Shown here piece by piece: positions 42,595 to 51,127 of a stretch of 64,000 bases of DNA. Source of the stretch: Nocardioides alkalitolerans DSM 16699 (GTDB taxonomy: Bacteria; Actinomycetota; Actinomycetes; Propionibacteriales; Nocardioidaceae); assembly GCF_000426525.1 (NCBI RefSeq), contig NZ_AUFN01000016.1, positions 103,964-167,963 on the forward strand. Reading direction: 5' to 3'. How positions within the stretch are numbered: position 1 is the first letter of the stretch; every line of letters starts with the position of its first letter. Below the pieces are notes generated by a model that was not told the DNA's origin, did no database searches, and saw only the letters and a list, made by a program, of their open reading frames with translations. Made by a program: the position numbers and the translations under genes.

Positions 42595-44466
42595 GTGAAG
42601 ACCATCAAGATTGCTATGACCATCCTGGCGGCGCTCGTAGTGGTCGTTCTGGGCCTCGCCTCTAACGCCGTCGCCGCCGACACCACCTCAGCAAGCGCCA
42701 ACCGCGTCGCAGTGAACCCATTCTGCGGGCTAGCCGGAGCCGTCGGCGCAGACCGAGCCGAGGCCGGCTGCGAGGCCCTGACCGGTATCGCTGAGGACCA
42801 GGCCGGCGACCTCGTGGGGGGCGTGCTCAGTGGCTCTCCGGTGATCGAGCAGGGTGCCGACGCGGTCGGGGCGGCGCGGGGGATCGCAGACTTCATCTCG
42901 GATCCGTTCGGGCACATCGCTGAGAAGCTGCAGGCGTCGACGAAGTCGCTGGTCGACGACATTCTTCCGACGATGACGAAGGCGCTTCAGCCGGATCTGT
43001 CGGCGGAGTGGTTCGTTGACGCCTACCAGTTGACGTTCACGCTCTCGCTGCTGTTGTGGATCCTCCAGCTGGTGTGGTCGTTCGCGCAGTACGGGCGCGG
43101 GCGCCTGGGGCCGGGAGAGGTTCAGGAGGTCATCCTGGAGCGCACCCCGCTGTTCTTCGCCGGTGTGCTGTTTGGGCCTGCGGTGGCGGTGTTCTTCGTG
43201 GGGCTCTTCGGCGCGTTGACGAACGGGATCATCGACCGCGTCTTGGGCAGGTCACTGGATTCGATTAATGAGGGCATGGGTGCCCTGGTTGAGAGTGGGG
43301 GCCCGGACCAGGTGGTCGGTGGCGCGATCGTGGCGATCATCTTGTACCTCGCGATGGTCCTGGGTCTGCTGTGCCTGCTGCTGACGTTGGCCGTGATGCT
43401 CGTGACGCTCTATCTCTCGGGCGTGGCGTTCCCGCTGGTGTGGCAGTGGGTCACCAACCCGCAGCACCCGGAGCGCGGCTGGAAGGTCGTCGGTGTGTGG
43501 GGCGGCATCTTGGTGACACAGCCGTTGATGTTCTTGATGCTCGGGGTGGCGCTGAACATGGCGGCCGGCACCCTGCTGCAGGGGCAACTGCCGGGCAACG
43601 ACTCGGGCGCCCCGAACGGTCTGCGTCTGCTGGTCGGTCTGCTGATCGCGGGCATCGGGATCTGGATGGCCGCACTCACGCCGGTGATGATGAGCCGGTT
43701 CGCACCCGTCTGGGCCGGTGTGGGTGAGGGCGGCGTCGGGCTGCGCGACCTCAAGCCGCGTGGCGGCGGGATGGTCGCTGGCGCCGTGGCTGGGCGGGCC
43801 AGCTCGCTCGCGACGGCGTCGCGCTCGGGAAGCGCGCGTTCGAGCCGTGACGGCGGCGGGCGAGCGCTCGCGGCGTCGCTGTCGTCTGGGGGGATGGGCG
43901 CTGCGGCTGGCGCGACGACGGGCGGCGCTGGAGGCCGCCAAGCTGCGGCGGCCGGCCGTGGAGCGGCTGCACCGGCAGGCGACTCCGCGCAGAAGAGCGC
44001 CAACCTCGGTTCGGGCGGGCGATCGGGAGCGGACATGGTCTCGGGCGACGTCGGCGGTGCAGGCGGTCCGGGTCGAGATGCAGCCGTGTCTCCGGGCAGG
44101 TCCGAGCCCGGCCCTGGGCTCGCGGGCGCTCCGGGGGGACGCGGGGACGCAGGTGGGCCGGGGTCCTCTGGTGGCGGCAGCAGCCTGGCGGGCGCACCGG
44201 GTGGATCGCGCACCGGTGCCGCAGCTGGGTCCGGCGGGGGAGCGGCTCCGCGGTCGACGGGGTCTGCAGGTGGCGGGGCTCCCCGTCCGGCGGCTGCCCC
44301 CGCCGGGTCGGCCGGCGCTGGGGGCCGCCACAGCGCCCCGCCGTCCTCTCCGGCGTCGCCGGGGTCGCGTCCAAGCGCTGCCCCCGCTCGCCGTGGCGGC
44401 GGGCAGGACGGTCACGCACGACCGAATGCTGACGGCTCGACGCGGTCGCTGGGTGATCAGTCATGA
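42595..44466 (+). CDS. VirB6/TrbL-like polytopic conjugation protein
   Basis: A 623-aa protein. It has a signal peptide (IAMTILAALVVVVLGLASNAVA), a helical lumenal part, then about six membrane helices from residue 140 to 370 (e.g. FFAGVLFGPAVAVFFVGLFGALT, AIILYLAMVLGLLCLLLTLAVMLVTLYLSG). A 230-residue tail rich in Gly, Ser, Ala and Pro follows. This is the typical design of VirB6/TrbL-like core channel proteins in Gram-positive type IV secretion. GTG 42595 directly abuts the previous stop. The stop overlaps the next gene (ATGA). Confidence 0.8.
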   Translation: MKTIKIAMTILAALVVVVLGLASNAVAADTTSASANRVAVNPFCGLAGAVGADRAEAGCEALTGIAEDQAGDLVGGVLSGSPVIEQGADAVGAARGIADFISDPFGHIAEKLQASTKSLVDDILPTMTKALQPDLSAEWFVDAYQLTFTLSLLLWILQLVWSFAQYGRGRLGPGEVQEVILERTPLFFAGVLFGPAVAVFFVGLFGALTNGIIDRVLGRSLDSINEGMGALVESGGPDQVVGGAIVAIILYLAMVLGLLCLLLTLAVMLVTLYLSGVAFPLVWQWVTNPQHPERGWKVVGVWGGILVTQPLMFLMLGVALNMAAGTLLQGQLPGNDSGAPNGLRLLVGLLIAGIGIWMAALTPVMMSRFAPVWAGVGEGGVGLRDLKPRGGGMVAGAVAGRASSLATASRSGSARSSRDGGGRALAASLSSGGMGAAAGATTGGAGGRQAAAAGRGAAAPAGDSAQKSANLGSGGRSGADMVSGDVGGAGGPGRDAAVSPGRSEPGPGLAGAPGGRGDAGGPGSSGGGSSLAGAPGGSRTGAAAGSGGGAAPRSTGSAGGGAPRPAAAPAGSAGAGGRHSAPPSSPASPGSRPSAAPARRGGGQDGHARPNADGSTRSLGDQS

Positions 44467-46070
44467 GCATGTTGGATCAGCGGTTCCTCGGAGGCGAGGC
44501 TGGCCACCGGGGCCTGCTGACGGGTCGCGGGGGCAAGGGCAAGACGCTGCTGCTGTTCGCGGCTGTGGTCGCCGGGATCGTGCTGGCGCTGCTGTTGTCG
44601 ACGACCGGGCTGATCATGGGCGCAGTCCTGCTGGTCGCGGTGTTCGTTGCGACGCTGCCGTCGCAGGCCGGTAGCCCGCTCGAGCGGGCGAAGGACAATG
44701 CGCGGTGGCGGCAGACCACTCGGTCTGGGATCGACCGGTTCGTGCCGGTCAGTCGCCGCCCGCGTGAGGTCACGGAGGCGTTCGAGGCTCCGCGGCGTCC
44801 GTCGCGGGCGGCGCGGTTGGAGTACAACGCCTACCGCGACTGGCCCGAGGGGGCGCAGTCGATGGTGTGGCTCCACGCCCGGCCGGGAACGCCGGGGATC
44901 GCGTGGCACGCCCCGACCGGTGAGGACGCCTGGCTGTCGGTGGTGTTCCCGCTGCACGGCGCCGTGAGTGGCCTGGAGAGCAACACCGCGTTGAACAACC
45001 GGACGAGGGCGTTCGGGGCCGTGCTGGCCGAGCTGGGCTCGGAGTGGTCGCTGGCCAAGCGGATCCAGATCATCACCCGGGTGCAGCCGATCGACACCGC
45101 TGCTCACGAGGCGTGGGCGGCCCGCGAGGTCGATCCGGCAGCCCCGCCGGAGCTGCTGGGGTCCTACCGGGAGGTGCTGGAGCGGCTCGGGACCGGGACG
45201 CTGCGACAGAAGCACTTCGCGGTGGTCCGGTGGCCGGTGACGCCCCGATTCAAGGCGACCGCGAGCGCGCTCGGGCCGGAGCAGCAGGGCTGGTTGTGGC
45301 TGATGCGCGACGAGATCGACCGGATCTTCCGCGAGCTCGACCACGCCGGGCTCGGCCCGGGCCCTGCGCTGTCGGCCGCACAGGTCGGCGCGGTGCTGCG
45401 TCACCAGCAGAACCCGTCGTGGCCCATCGACCACGCCGGCGACGTCAACCCGTTCGAGCTGTGGATGCCGAGCCGGGAGACCCGTGGGGCGGTGGCGGTG
45501 CACGCGCCCGGGCCGGACGGGACACCACAGACCTGGCTGCACCGGACGGCGGTGGTGCCGATCGAGAGCGTCACCACGTCGGCTCGTGACGCGCTGTGGA
45601 TGATGCCGATGCTGTCGTGGATGCGCAAAGACGTGGTGCGCACGATCTCGGTGCAGCTCGAGGGCATCCCGAAGCGCCTGGCGCTCAAGAAGGCCCAGGA
45701 CGACTTCACCAGCGACCTGGCCGACGAGTACGCCCGTGCGGCGAAGGGCCAGCTCGTCGACGGCGCCCTGTCAGTGGCGGCGTCGGCGTCGAAGGCCCGC
45801 ATCGATGACCTCGAGCCCGGCCAGCAGGCCCAGGGCCTGGGATGGGCCATGCACGTGACCGTCTCGGCCCGCACCCCAGAGGAGCTGCGCGAGGCGTGCG
45901 GTCACATGCGCGAGGCAGCCGACAAGGCCGCGATCGGACTGCAGTGGCTCGACACCCAACAGGCAGCAGCGCAGGCGTGCACCTGGCCGCTGGCGCGCGG
46001 GATGCGCGCGGGCCAGCACACGACCTCGCTCGACCGGATCAGCGGCAACGCGAAAAGGGGGCAGGCATGA
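44463..46070 (+). CDS. SCO6880-like conjugation protein
   Basis: A 535-aa protein. Two close membrane helices near residues 28-65 (LLLFAAVVAGIVLALLLSTTGLIMGAVLLVAVFVA) form a PrgI-like part. A large soluble region with no P-loop follows (HAPTGEDAWLSVVFPLHG, TRVQPIDTAAHEAW, WLHRTAVVPIESVTTSARDALWM). This matches the SCO6880 family, always found next to VirB4 ATPases in actinobacterial conjugative elements. Its start and stop overlap both neighbours by 4 bp. Confidence 0.8.
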   Translation: MSMLDQRFLGGEAGHRGLLTGRGGKGKTLLLFAAVVAGIVLALLLSTTGLIMGAVLLVAVFVATLPSQAGSPLERAKDNARWRQTTRSGIDRFVPVSRRPREVTEAFEAPRRPSRAARLEYNAYRDWPEGAQSMVWLHARPGTPGIAWHAPTGEDAWLSVVFPLHGAVSGLESNTALNNRTRAFGAVLAELGSEWSLAKRIQIITRVQPIDTAAHEAWAAREVDPAAPPELLGSYREVLERLGTGTLRQKHFAVVRWPVTPRFKATASALGPEQQGWLWLMRDEIDRIFRELDHAGLGPGPALSAAQVGAVLRHQQNPSWPIDHAGDVNPFELWMPSRETRGAVAVHAPGPDGTPQTWLHRTAVVPIESVTTSARDALWMMPMLSWMRKDVVRTISVQLEGIPKRLALKKAQDDFTSDLADEYARAAKGQLVDGALSVAASASKARIDDLEPGQQAQGLGWAMHVTVSARTPEELREACGHMREAADKAAIGLQWLDTQQAAAQACTWPLARGMRAGQHTTSLDRISGNAKRGQA

Positions 46071-47833
46071 CCACCCACCAGCAACAGACACCAGCCCAGA
46101 CCGCAGCCCAGACCGGGCGGCAGGAGAACCACCGGCCGGTTCCAGACGCTGCGCCGGCGGCCGTGGTGCCGCTACGGAAGAACACCTGGCCGGTGGGTGA
46201 TCCCACGGGATCACTCCCTACGGCAGCTCGAGGGGACCGCGGCACGCGGGCCAAGCGGACCGGGCGGACCGGGCGGGCCGGGCGGCGGGTGGGTGATCCC
46301 GCGGGATCACCCACCCTTGAGCGGTCGGCGGTCGACGCGCTGCTCCCCGCCCCTGCGGACAACGACGTACGGCCGCCGCGGCGGCGGCGGTTCGCGTTCA
46401 AGCCGACCCCGACGACGGGGGCTGACGACGGGACGCCCGGGGCCGACGGGCGGTTGGACGTGCCCCTCCCGCAGGGCCCGAAGGTGCGGAGGGGGACGCT
46501 GCGGATCCGCGATGGCTGGTACGCGCCTTTGGTGTCGCCCGCACCGACCACGACGCGTCAGGGCGAGATCTTGAACCCGGCGCTGATCGGTGAGCCGACC
46601 GACGCGGAGGGCGTCCCCATCGGGCGCGACATGTTGTCGGGGGCCCCGGTGGCTCATGACCCGTTCACGGCGTACGCGACGAAGCAGATCACCTCGCCGT
46701 CGGTGCTGGTCATCGGCATCATCGGCTCGGGCAAGAGCAGCCTGTTGAAGACGGCCTACGTGCTGCGCCCGTTGGCGTTGAAGGCGCGTCGTTGCGTCGT
46801 GGTCGACCGCAAGGACCGCGACGGTGAGGGCGAGTACAGCGAGCTGACCCGTCGCTACAAGGGCGCGCTGTTCCAGATGCGCATCGGTGGCGGCGGCACT
46901 CGTCTGAACCCGCTGGACCCGCAAATCCTCGCCGCGCTCGGGGCGTCGGGTCAGTTCGGGTTGCTGAAGGCGATCGCGGACCGCGCGAACGACGGCGCAG
47001 CGCTGGACCCGAAGTGGGAGAAGGAGGCGCTGCGCGTCGCGTACCGTCGCGCGCTCGGCGTGGCCGAGGCCGCTGGTCGCGTGCCGGTGCTGGCTGACGT
47101 CACCGGCGCGCTGGGCGTCGTCGACGGCGTCGAGGCGTGGGCGTCGTACTCGCCAGCGGCACGCGACCGGATGCACCAGGCTGGTCTGTCGGTCAAGCAC
47201 CTGCTCAACGGCGTGGTCGCTGACGAGCTGGAGGGCCTCTTCGACGGCCCCACCTCGGAGGAGGTGAGCCTGAGTTCGCGGTTGACGTCGTTCGACATCA
47301 GCCAGCTCCCCAAGGACGGACCCGCCACGGCGCTCGTCCAGGCGGTCGCGCACGCGTGGCTGCTCGGGACGCTGCGCAAGGAGCGGGGGATGGGCACCAA
47401 CTTCTTGGCCGAGGAGGGTTGGGAGATGGTCTCGGGGCCGGTCGCTGAGCAGATGAACGCCAACCAGATGCTGGCCCGCGGCCTGGGGCTGTCCAACGTC
47501 GTCGCGATCCACCACCTCTCCCAGATCCCGGGGGGCTCGGCCGCGCTGTCGATGGTCAAGGAGCCGCAGACGCTGCACCTGTACCGCCAGGACCGCCTTG
47601 AGGACCGCGAGGCGTGCGCGCGGTTCTTCGACCTCGACGAGACGGCCACCGAGAAGCTCGGCAACCTCGACCAGGGTGAGCACCTGATGAAGGTCGGTCT
47701 GCGGCCGCCGATGCATGTCCAGCACGTCCGCTCGAGCCTGGAGGAGGTCCTCACCGAGACCGACTCCGCCATGCTGCGGGAGACCCCCTCGGGGGCAGCG
47801 CCGCTGGGTGAGACCGCAGAGGTCCCCGTATGA
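46067..47833 (+). CDS. VirB4-like conjugation ATPase
   Basis: A 588-aa ATPase. Residues 1-150 are low-complexity (Gln, Arg, Pro rich) and contain two palindrome-encoded GDPTGS/GDPAGS peptides. The motor domain has Walker A VIGIIGSGKSSLLKTA, then RCVVVDRKDRDGEGEY, RLNPLDPQ, and Walker B-like TNFLAEEGWEMV with GLSNVVAIHHLSQI. This is the actinobacterial VirB4/TrbE type that powers assembly and DNA transfer. It overlaps both neighbours (ATGA). Confidence 0.85.
   Translation: MTTHQQQTPAQTAAQTGRQENHRPVPDAAPAAVVPLRKNTWPVGDPTGSLPTAARGDRGTRAKRTGRTGRAGRRVGDPAGSPTLERSAVDALLPAPADNDVRPPRRRRFAFKPTPTTGADDGTPGADGRLDVPLPQGPKVRRGTLRIRDGWYAPLVSPAPTTTRQGEILNPALIGEPTDAEGVPIGRDMLSGAPVAHDPFTAYATKQITSPSVLVIGIIGSGKSSLLKTAYVLRPLALKARRCVVVDRKDRDGEGEYSELTRRYKGALFQMRIGGGGTRLNPLDPQILAALGASGQFGLLKAIADRANDGAALDPKWEKEALRVAYRRALGVAEAAGRVPVLADVTGALGVVDGVEAWASYSPAARDRMHQAGLSVKHLLNGVVADELEGLFDGPTSEEVSLSSRLTSFDISQLPKDGPATALVQAVAHAWLLGTLRKERGMGTNFLAEEGWEMVSGPVAEQMNANQMLARGLGLSNVVAIHHLSQIPGGSAALSMVKEPQTLHLYRQDRLEDREACARFFDLDETATEKLGNLDQGEHLMKVGLRPPMHVQHVRSSLEEVLTETDSAMLRETPSGAAPLGETAEVPV
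46198..46213. repeat. TGATCCCACGGGATCA palindrome, copy 2 (in VirB4 gene)
   Basis: Reads GGT GAT CCC ACG GGA TCA in frame, giving GDPTGS in the low-complexity N-terminal region of the VirB4-like protein. Confidence 0.95.
46287..46316. repeat. 30-bp perfect palindrome, copy 3 (in VirB4 gene)
   Basis: The TGATCCCGCGGGATCA core lies at 46294-46309, and the arms extend without mismatch to GGGTGGG/CCCACCC, giving 14-bp arms around GC. In frame it encodes VGDPAGSP. It is 81 bp downstream of copy 2. Confidence 0.95.
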
Positions 47834-49796
47834 GCACCAGCAAGGGCGGGGGCAGGGGTGCGGGGCGTCGTGAGACGAAGGCGCTGACGCCCGCGCAGAT
47901 CTCGTTCCGCGCGTACTCGATGCTCGCGGTCGTCGTGGCCACGCTGCTGGGCTGCTGGCACGCGGCCCTGGTGACCACCGTGGCGGGAGTCGGGTGGGGC
48001 GATGGGCTGGAGACCATCCGCGCTCTGACCCGGCTCTCACCGGTCGCTGGGCACCGCACCCGCGACGCCTCCACCAACGCCTCGGGCGACGGGGCAGGTG
48101 ACGGGTCGGTGACGGTGACGCTGGTGGTGTTCGGGCTCTACCTCGCCGTGGCGATCGCAGTTCTGACGTACCTGGGTCTGAGGATCGTGCGCCGTGTGTC
48201 GGGAGCGAAGTCCGGCGCTGGGATGGCGACGCGCGACGCGGTGCGCTCGACGTTGGGGATCAAGCCGGTGCGCGCGCACGCCGCGCAGACGCGGCCAGCA
48301 CTGTCGACCTCGGAGCGCAAGCGCGCCGGTGTCGAGGAGATTGGCCTTCAGCTGGGAGAGCTGACCGGTGGTGGTCACGAGCCCGTGGTCATCGGGTTCG
48401 ATGACCATCTCTCGGTCACCGCCGTCACGGGTGCCGGCAAGTCGGTGTACGTGATGGTGCCCGCGGCGCTCTCCGCGCCGGGGGCCCTGGTCGTGACGTC
48501 GAACGAGGTCTCGATCCTCGACGTGATCGCCACGGCGCGGGAGAGGAAGGGCCGTGTGTGGGTCTTCGACCCGCTGGGGCGCACCAGCTGGCCCGAGCCG
48601 ATGACGTGGGACCCGGTCGCCGGTTGTGAGGACGGCGAGCAGGCCCTGGCCCGGGGGATCGCGTTCGCGTTCGGTCTGGGCACCAACGACTCCAGCACCA
48701 CCAACGCCGGGTTCTTCCGCACCAACGTCCAGATCGCGCTGTCGCGGATGCTGCACGCCGCCGCACTGAGCGGCGCATCGATGCGCGACGTGCTCGGGTG
48801 GGCGGCCAACCTCGGCACCGACTACCGGATCGCGGCCGAGATCCTCCGCTCCGACGAGCGTGCCGAGGCCGGGTGGGCCACCGCCCTGGAAGGCGTGGCC
48901 ACCGGCGCCGACGAGACCGTCGCGTCGTCGCGCAACACCCTGATGCAGGCCGTAGAACCGCTGGCGCTGCGCCGGGTGTCGCAGTGGGTCAGCCAGCGTC
49001 CCGGCGTGCCGGTGTTCGACCCCGACGCGTTCGTGCGCTCGACCGACACCCTCGTGCTGATCTCCGACGACTCCTCCTCGACGAACGTCGGGCCGCTGTG
49101 CACGATGCTGTTCCAGGAGGTCGTCGACGCGGTGAAGCGGTGGGCGCCGCTGGCCCCGTTCGGGAAGCTCGACCCGCCGATGCGGATCGTGGGCGACGAG
49201 TTCGCCAATATCGCGCCGATCGAGAAGGCCCCAGAGATCTCGTCCGAGGTCCGCAAGCTCGGGGTGCAGATGGTGCTGGCGTTCCAGTCCGAGCTGCAGG
49301 CCAAGACCCGGTGGGGCGACAAGCGCGGCCAGACGCTGATGGAGCAGATGGCCGCCGAACTCGTGCTCCCTGGCCTGAAGTCGACCAGCACGCTGCAGCG
49401 CTACGAGTCGCTGAGCGGGCGCGTCGAGGTCGAGCAGCACACCACCAGCTACAGCCCAACACAGGCGGATGGGCGGGCGCGGGGGCCGGTGCGGGCGGGT
49501 CGAGTTCGTGGCAGGAACGCAACGTCCTGCGCGCCGACGAGATCCGCCAGCTCGAGGACGGCACCGCGCTGCTGCTGTGGCGCAACACCGCCCCGGTCAT
49601 CGTGCGACTCACCCCATGGTTCGAGCGCCCAGACGCCGCGGCGTTGAAGGCTGATGCCGCCCGCGTCGCCCAGCGACGCATCGACCACGCCGCAAGCGTC
49701 CGCGCAGCCGCAGGTGCCGCTCTGGGCGTGGTCGATGAGAAGGCCCCGCTTGCCGGGCCCGACGGTTCACTAGGTGGTCAGGGTGCTCAGCGGTGA
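47830..49796 (+). CDS. VirD4/TraD-like coupling protein, frameshifted near 49.47 kb
   Basis: Two N-terminal membrane helices (residues about 28-60 and 90-110) precede the coupling ATPase: Walker A VTAVTGAGKSVYVMVP, VWVFDPLGRTSWPEPMTWDPV, and Walker B LDPPMRIVGDEFANIAPIEKAPEISSEVRKLGVQMVLAFQS, as in TraG/VirD4. The frame breaks after YSPTQADG. The expected C-terminus SSSWQERNVLRADEIRQLEDGTALLLWRNTAPVIV continues one frame over and ends at 49796, overlapping the next GTG start. Adding one G in the GGG run near 49470 restores a single protein of about 655 residues. Confidence 0.85.
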
Positions 49797-50398
49797 GCGA
49801 GCACGACCTGGATGCCCTGCGGGAGCGCATGGAGGCGCTCGACGTCGACGTCGACGAGCTGGCGTCGTCGCTGGCAGACCTGCTCAAGGGCCACAGCCAG
49901 CTCGAGGAGGCCATCGACCGTCTCGCCGGCGTACTGGAGGGCCAGGGCGCACACGGCGGCACGACCCCCAGGAGCGCCGGTGCTGCCGGTGCTGAGCCGG
50001 GGGCGGTTCCGCCGTGGTGGGTGCGGTCCGCGACCCGGGAAGACTGGGCCGAGCTGGCCGAGTGGGTCGACGACCTCGCCTCCACCTTCGAACTCGACCG
50101 CCGCGAACTCCGGCCGTGCTGGCCCGCCCACCCCGCCGCGGTCGAGGACCTCGCAGCCGCGCGCACTGCGTGGGCAGCAGCCCACGAGAACGACGAGATC
50201 TCCATGTGGATCGAACGCGTCCTGCGCCCCACGCTCGACCGCCTCGAGTCCACGTGGACGCGCTTCTGCAACAACGAGCACAAGGCGCCCCAGCCCGCAC
50301 CGGCCACCGACACGCAACTCCTCACCACAGCGCTCCAGAGCGCCCCTGAGCGCCCCACAGAGGACGAAACGGACCACGACGGCCACGAGGCCGAGTAA
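49793..50398 (+). CDS. DUF4913-like protein of the conjugation operon
   Basis: A 201-aa protein. Residues 1-50 form a probable coiled coil (LDALRERMEALDVDVDELASSLADLLKGHSQLEEAIDRLAGVLE). Residues 75-160 hold a Trp-rich domain (WAELAEWVDDLASTF, LRPCWPAHPAAVEDLAAARTAWAAAH), the pattern of DUF4913 proteins found on actinobacterial plasmids and conjugative elements. The GTG overlaps the coupling protein stop in its restored frame. Molecular role unknown. Confidence 0.7.
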   Translation: MSEHDLDALRERMEALDVDVDELASSLADLLKGHSQLEEAIDRLAGVLEGQGAHGGTTPRSAGAAGAEPGAVPPWWVRSATREDWAELAEWVDDLASTFELDRRELRPCWPAHPAAVEDLAAARTAWAAAHENDEISMWIERVLRPTLDRLESTWTRFCNNEHKAPQPAPATDTQLLTTALQSAPERPTEDETDHDGHEAE

Positions 50399-50479
50399 GA
50401 CGACCAGCAGGACGCACAGGCGCCCTAGAGCGACCAGCACAGGCCCCTGGCCGGGGCCCCCAACGGGGAGGAACACGCG

Positions 50480-51127
50480 ATGAGTTCTCGGGAGATTCGC
50501 ACCAGCACCGCCAGCACACGCCGCCACGGTCTAGGACAGGGAACCAAGGCGGCGATGCTGGGCTGCGCGCTCGCCCTGGTGCTCGCGGGCTGCGGCAGCA
50601 CCGACGACGAGGCGGGTGATCCCACGGGATCACCCTCGTCGCAGAGCCCGGCCTCGTCCGTAAGTGATCCCGCGGGATCACCGTCGAACGGTCCACCGTC
50701 GACCACTGCCACGCCCAGCGCGGCACCGACGGCGACCAACCCGCAGGACGGGATCCGCCCCGAGGGCACTGATCCGAGCACGGCGATCGAGCCAGCGGTC
50801 CTGGCCCTGATGACCTGGGGTCGGCCGACGGTCGCCTACGACCAGTGGTGGGCGGAGCTGTCTCCGTTCCTCGACGACCGCGCGCTCGAGGCGTACGTGG
50901 CTACCGACCCGACCGTGCTGCCCGACATCGCCGCGTCGATCGACATGAGCGCGGCACCGGCCACGCTCGCCCCCGAGACCGGGAGCGGGCACGTCGTGGT
51001 CGACGTGCCCAGCGCGGCGGGTGTGTTCGGAGTCCAGATGACCTGGTCGAGCGACCCCGAGACCCCTCAGCGGCGCGCCGGATGGCTGGTCGACCGGATC
51101 TACTTCCCGGACTCGCCCCGTGAGTAG
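50480..51127 (+). CDS. Conjugation-operon lipoprotein
   Basis: A 215-aa lipoprotein. The signal peptide GTKAAMLGCALALVLAGCGS has the lipobox LAGC at about residues 35-38. A 50-residue Ser/Pro/Thr linker with two palindrome-encoded peptides (GDPTGSP and SDPAGSP) follows, then a globular domain (TWGRPTVAYDQWWAELSPFLDDRALEAYV). GGGGAGGA precedes ATG 50480. It is probably an envelope-anchored accessory of the transfer apparatus. It overlaps the next gene by 8 bp. Confidence 0.75.
   Translation: MSSREIRTSTASTRRHGLGQGTKAAMLGCALALVLAGCGSTDDEAGDPTGSPSSQSPASSVSDPAGSPSNGPPSTTATPSAAPTATNPQDGIRPEGTDPSTAIEPAVLALMTWGRPTVAYDQWWAELSPFLDDRALEAYVATDPTVLPDIAASIDMSAAPATLAPETGSGHVVVDVPSAAGVFGVQMTWSSDPETPQRRAGWLVDRIYFPDSPRE
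50617..50632. repeat. TGATCCCACGGGATCA palindrome, copy 4 (in lipoprotein gene)
   Basis: Encodes AGDPTGSP, 9 codons after the lipobox Cys. Flanking GGG/CCC extend the inverted repeat to 10-bp arms. Confidence 0.95.
50665..50680. repeat. TGATCCCGCGGGATCA palindrome, copy 5 (in lipoprotein gene)
   Basis: Encodes SDPAGSP in the same linker, 48 bp (16 codons) after copy 4, in the same reading frame. Confidence 0.95.

Noticed and set aside
43252..44415. 387-codon reverse frame opposite the VirB6-like gene
   Set aside because: Low-complexity mirror of the Gly/Ser/Ala tail; no ribosome-binding site or domain.
49455..49500. Programmed -1 frameshifting in the coupling protein gene
   Set aside because: No clear slippery heptamer with downstream structure is evident; a missing G in the sequence is simpler. 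Kept only as an alternative in the finding.
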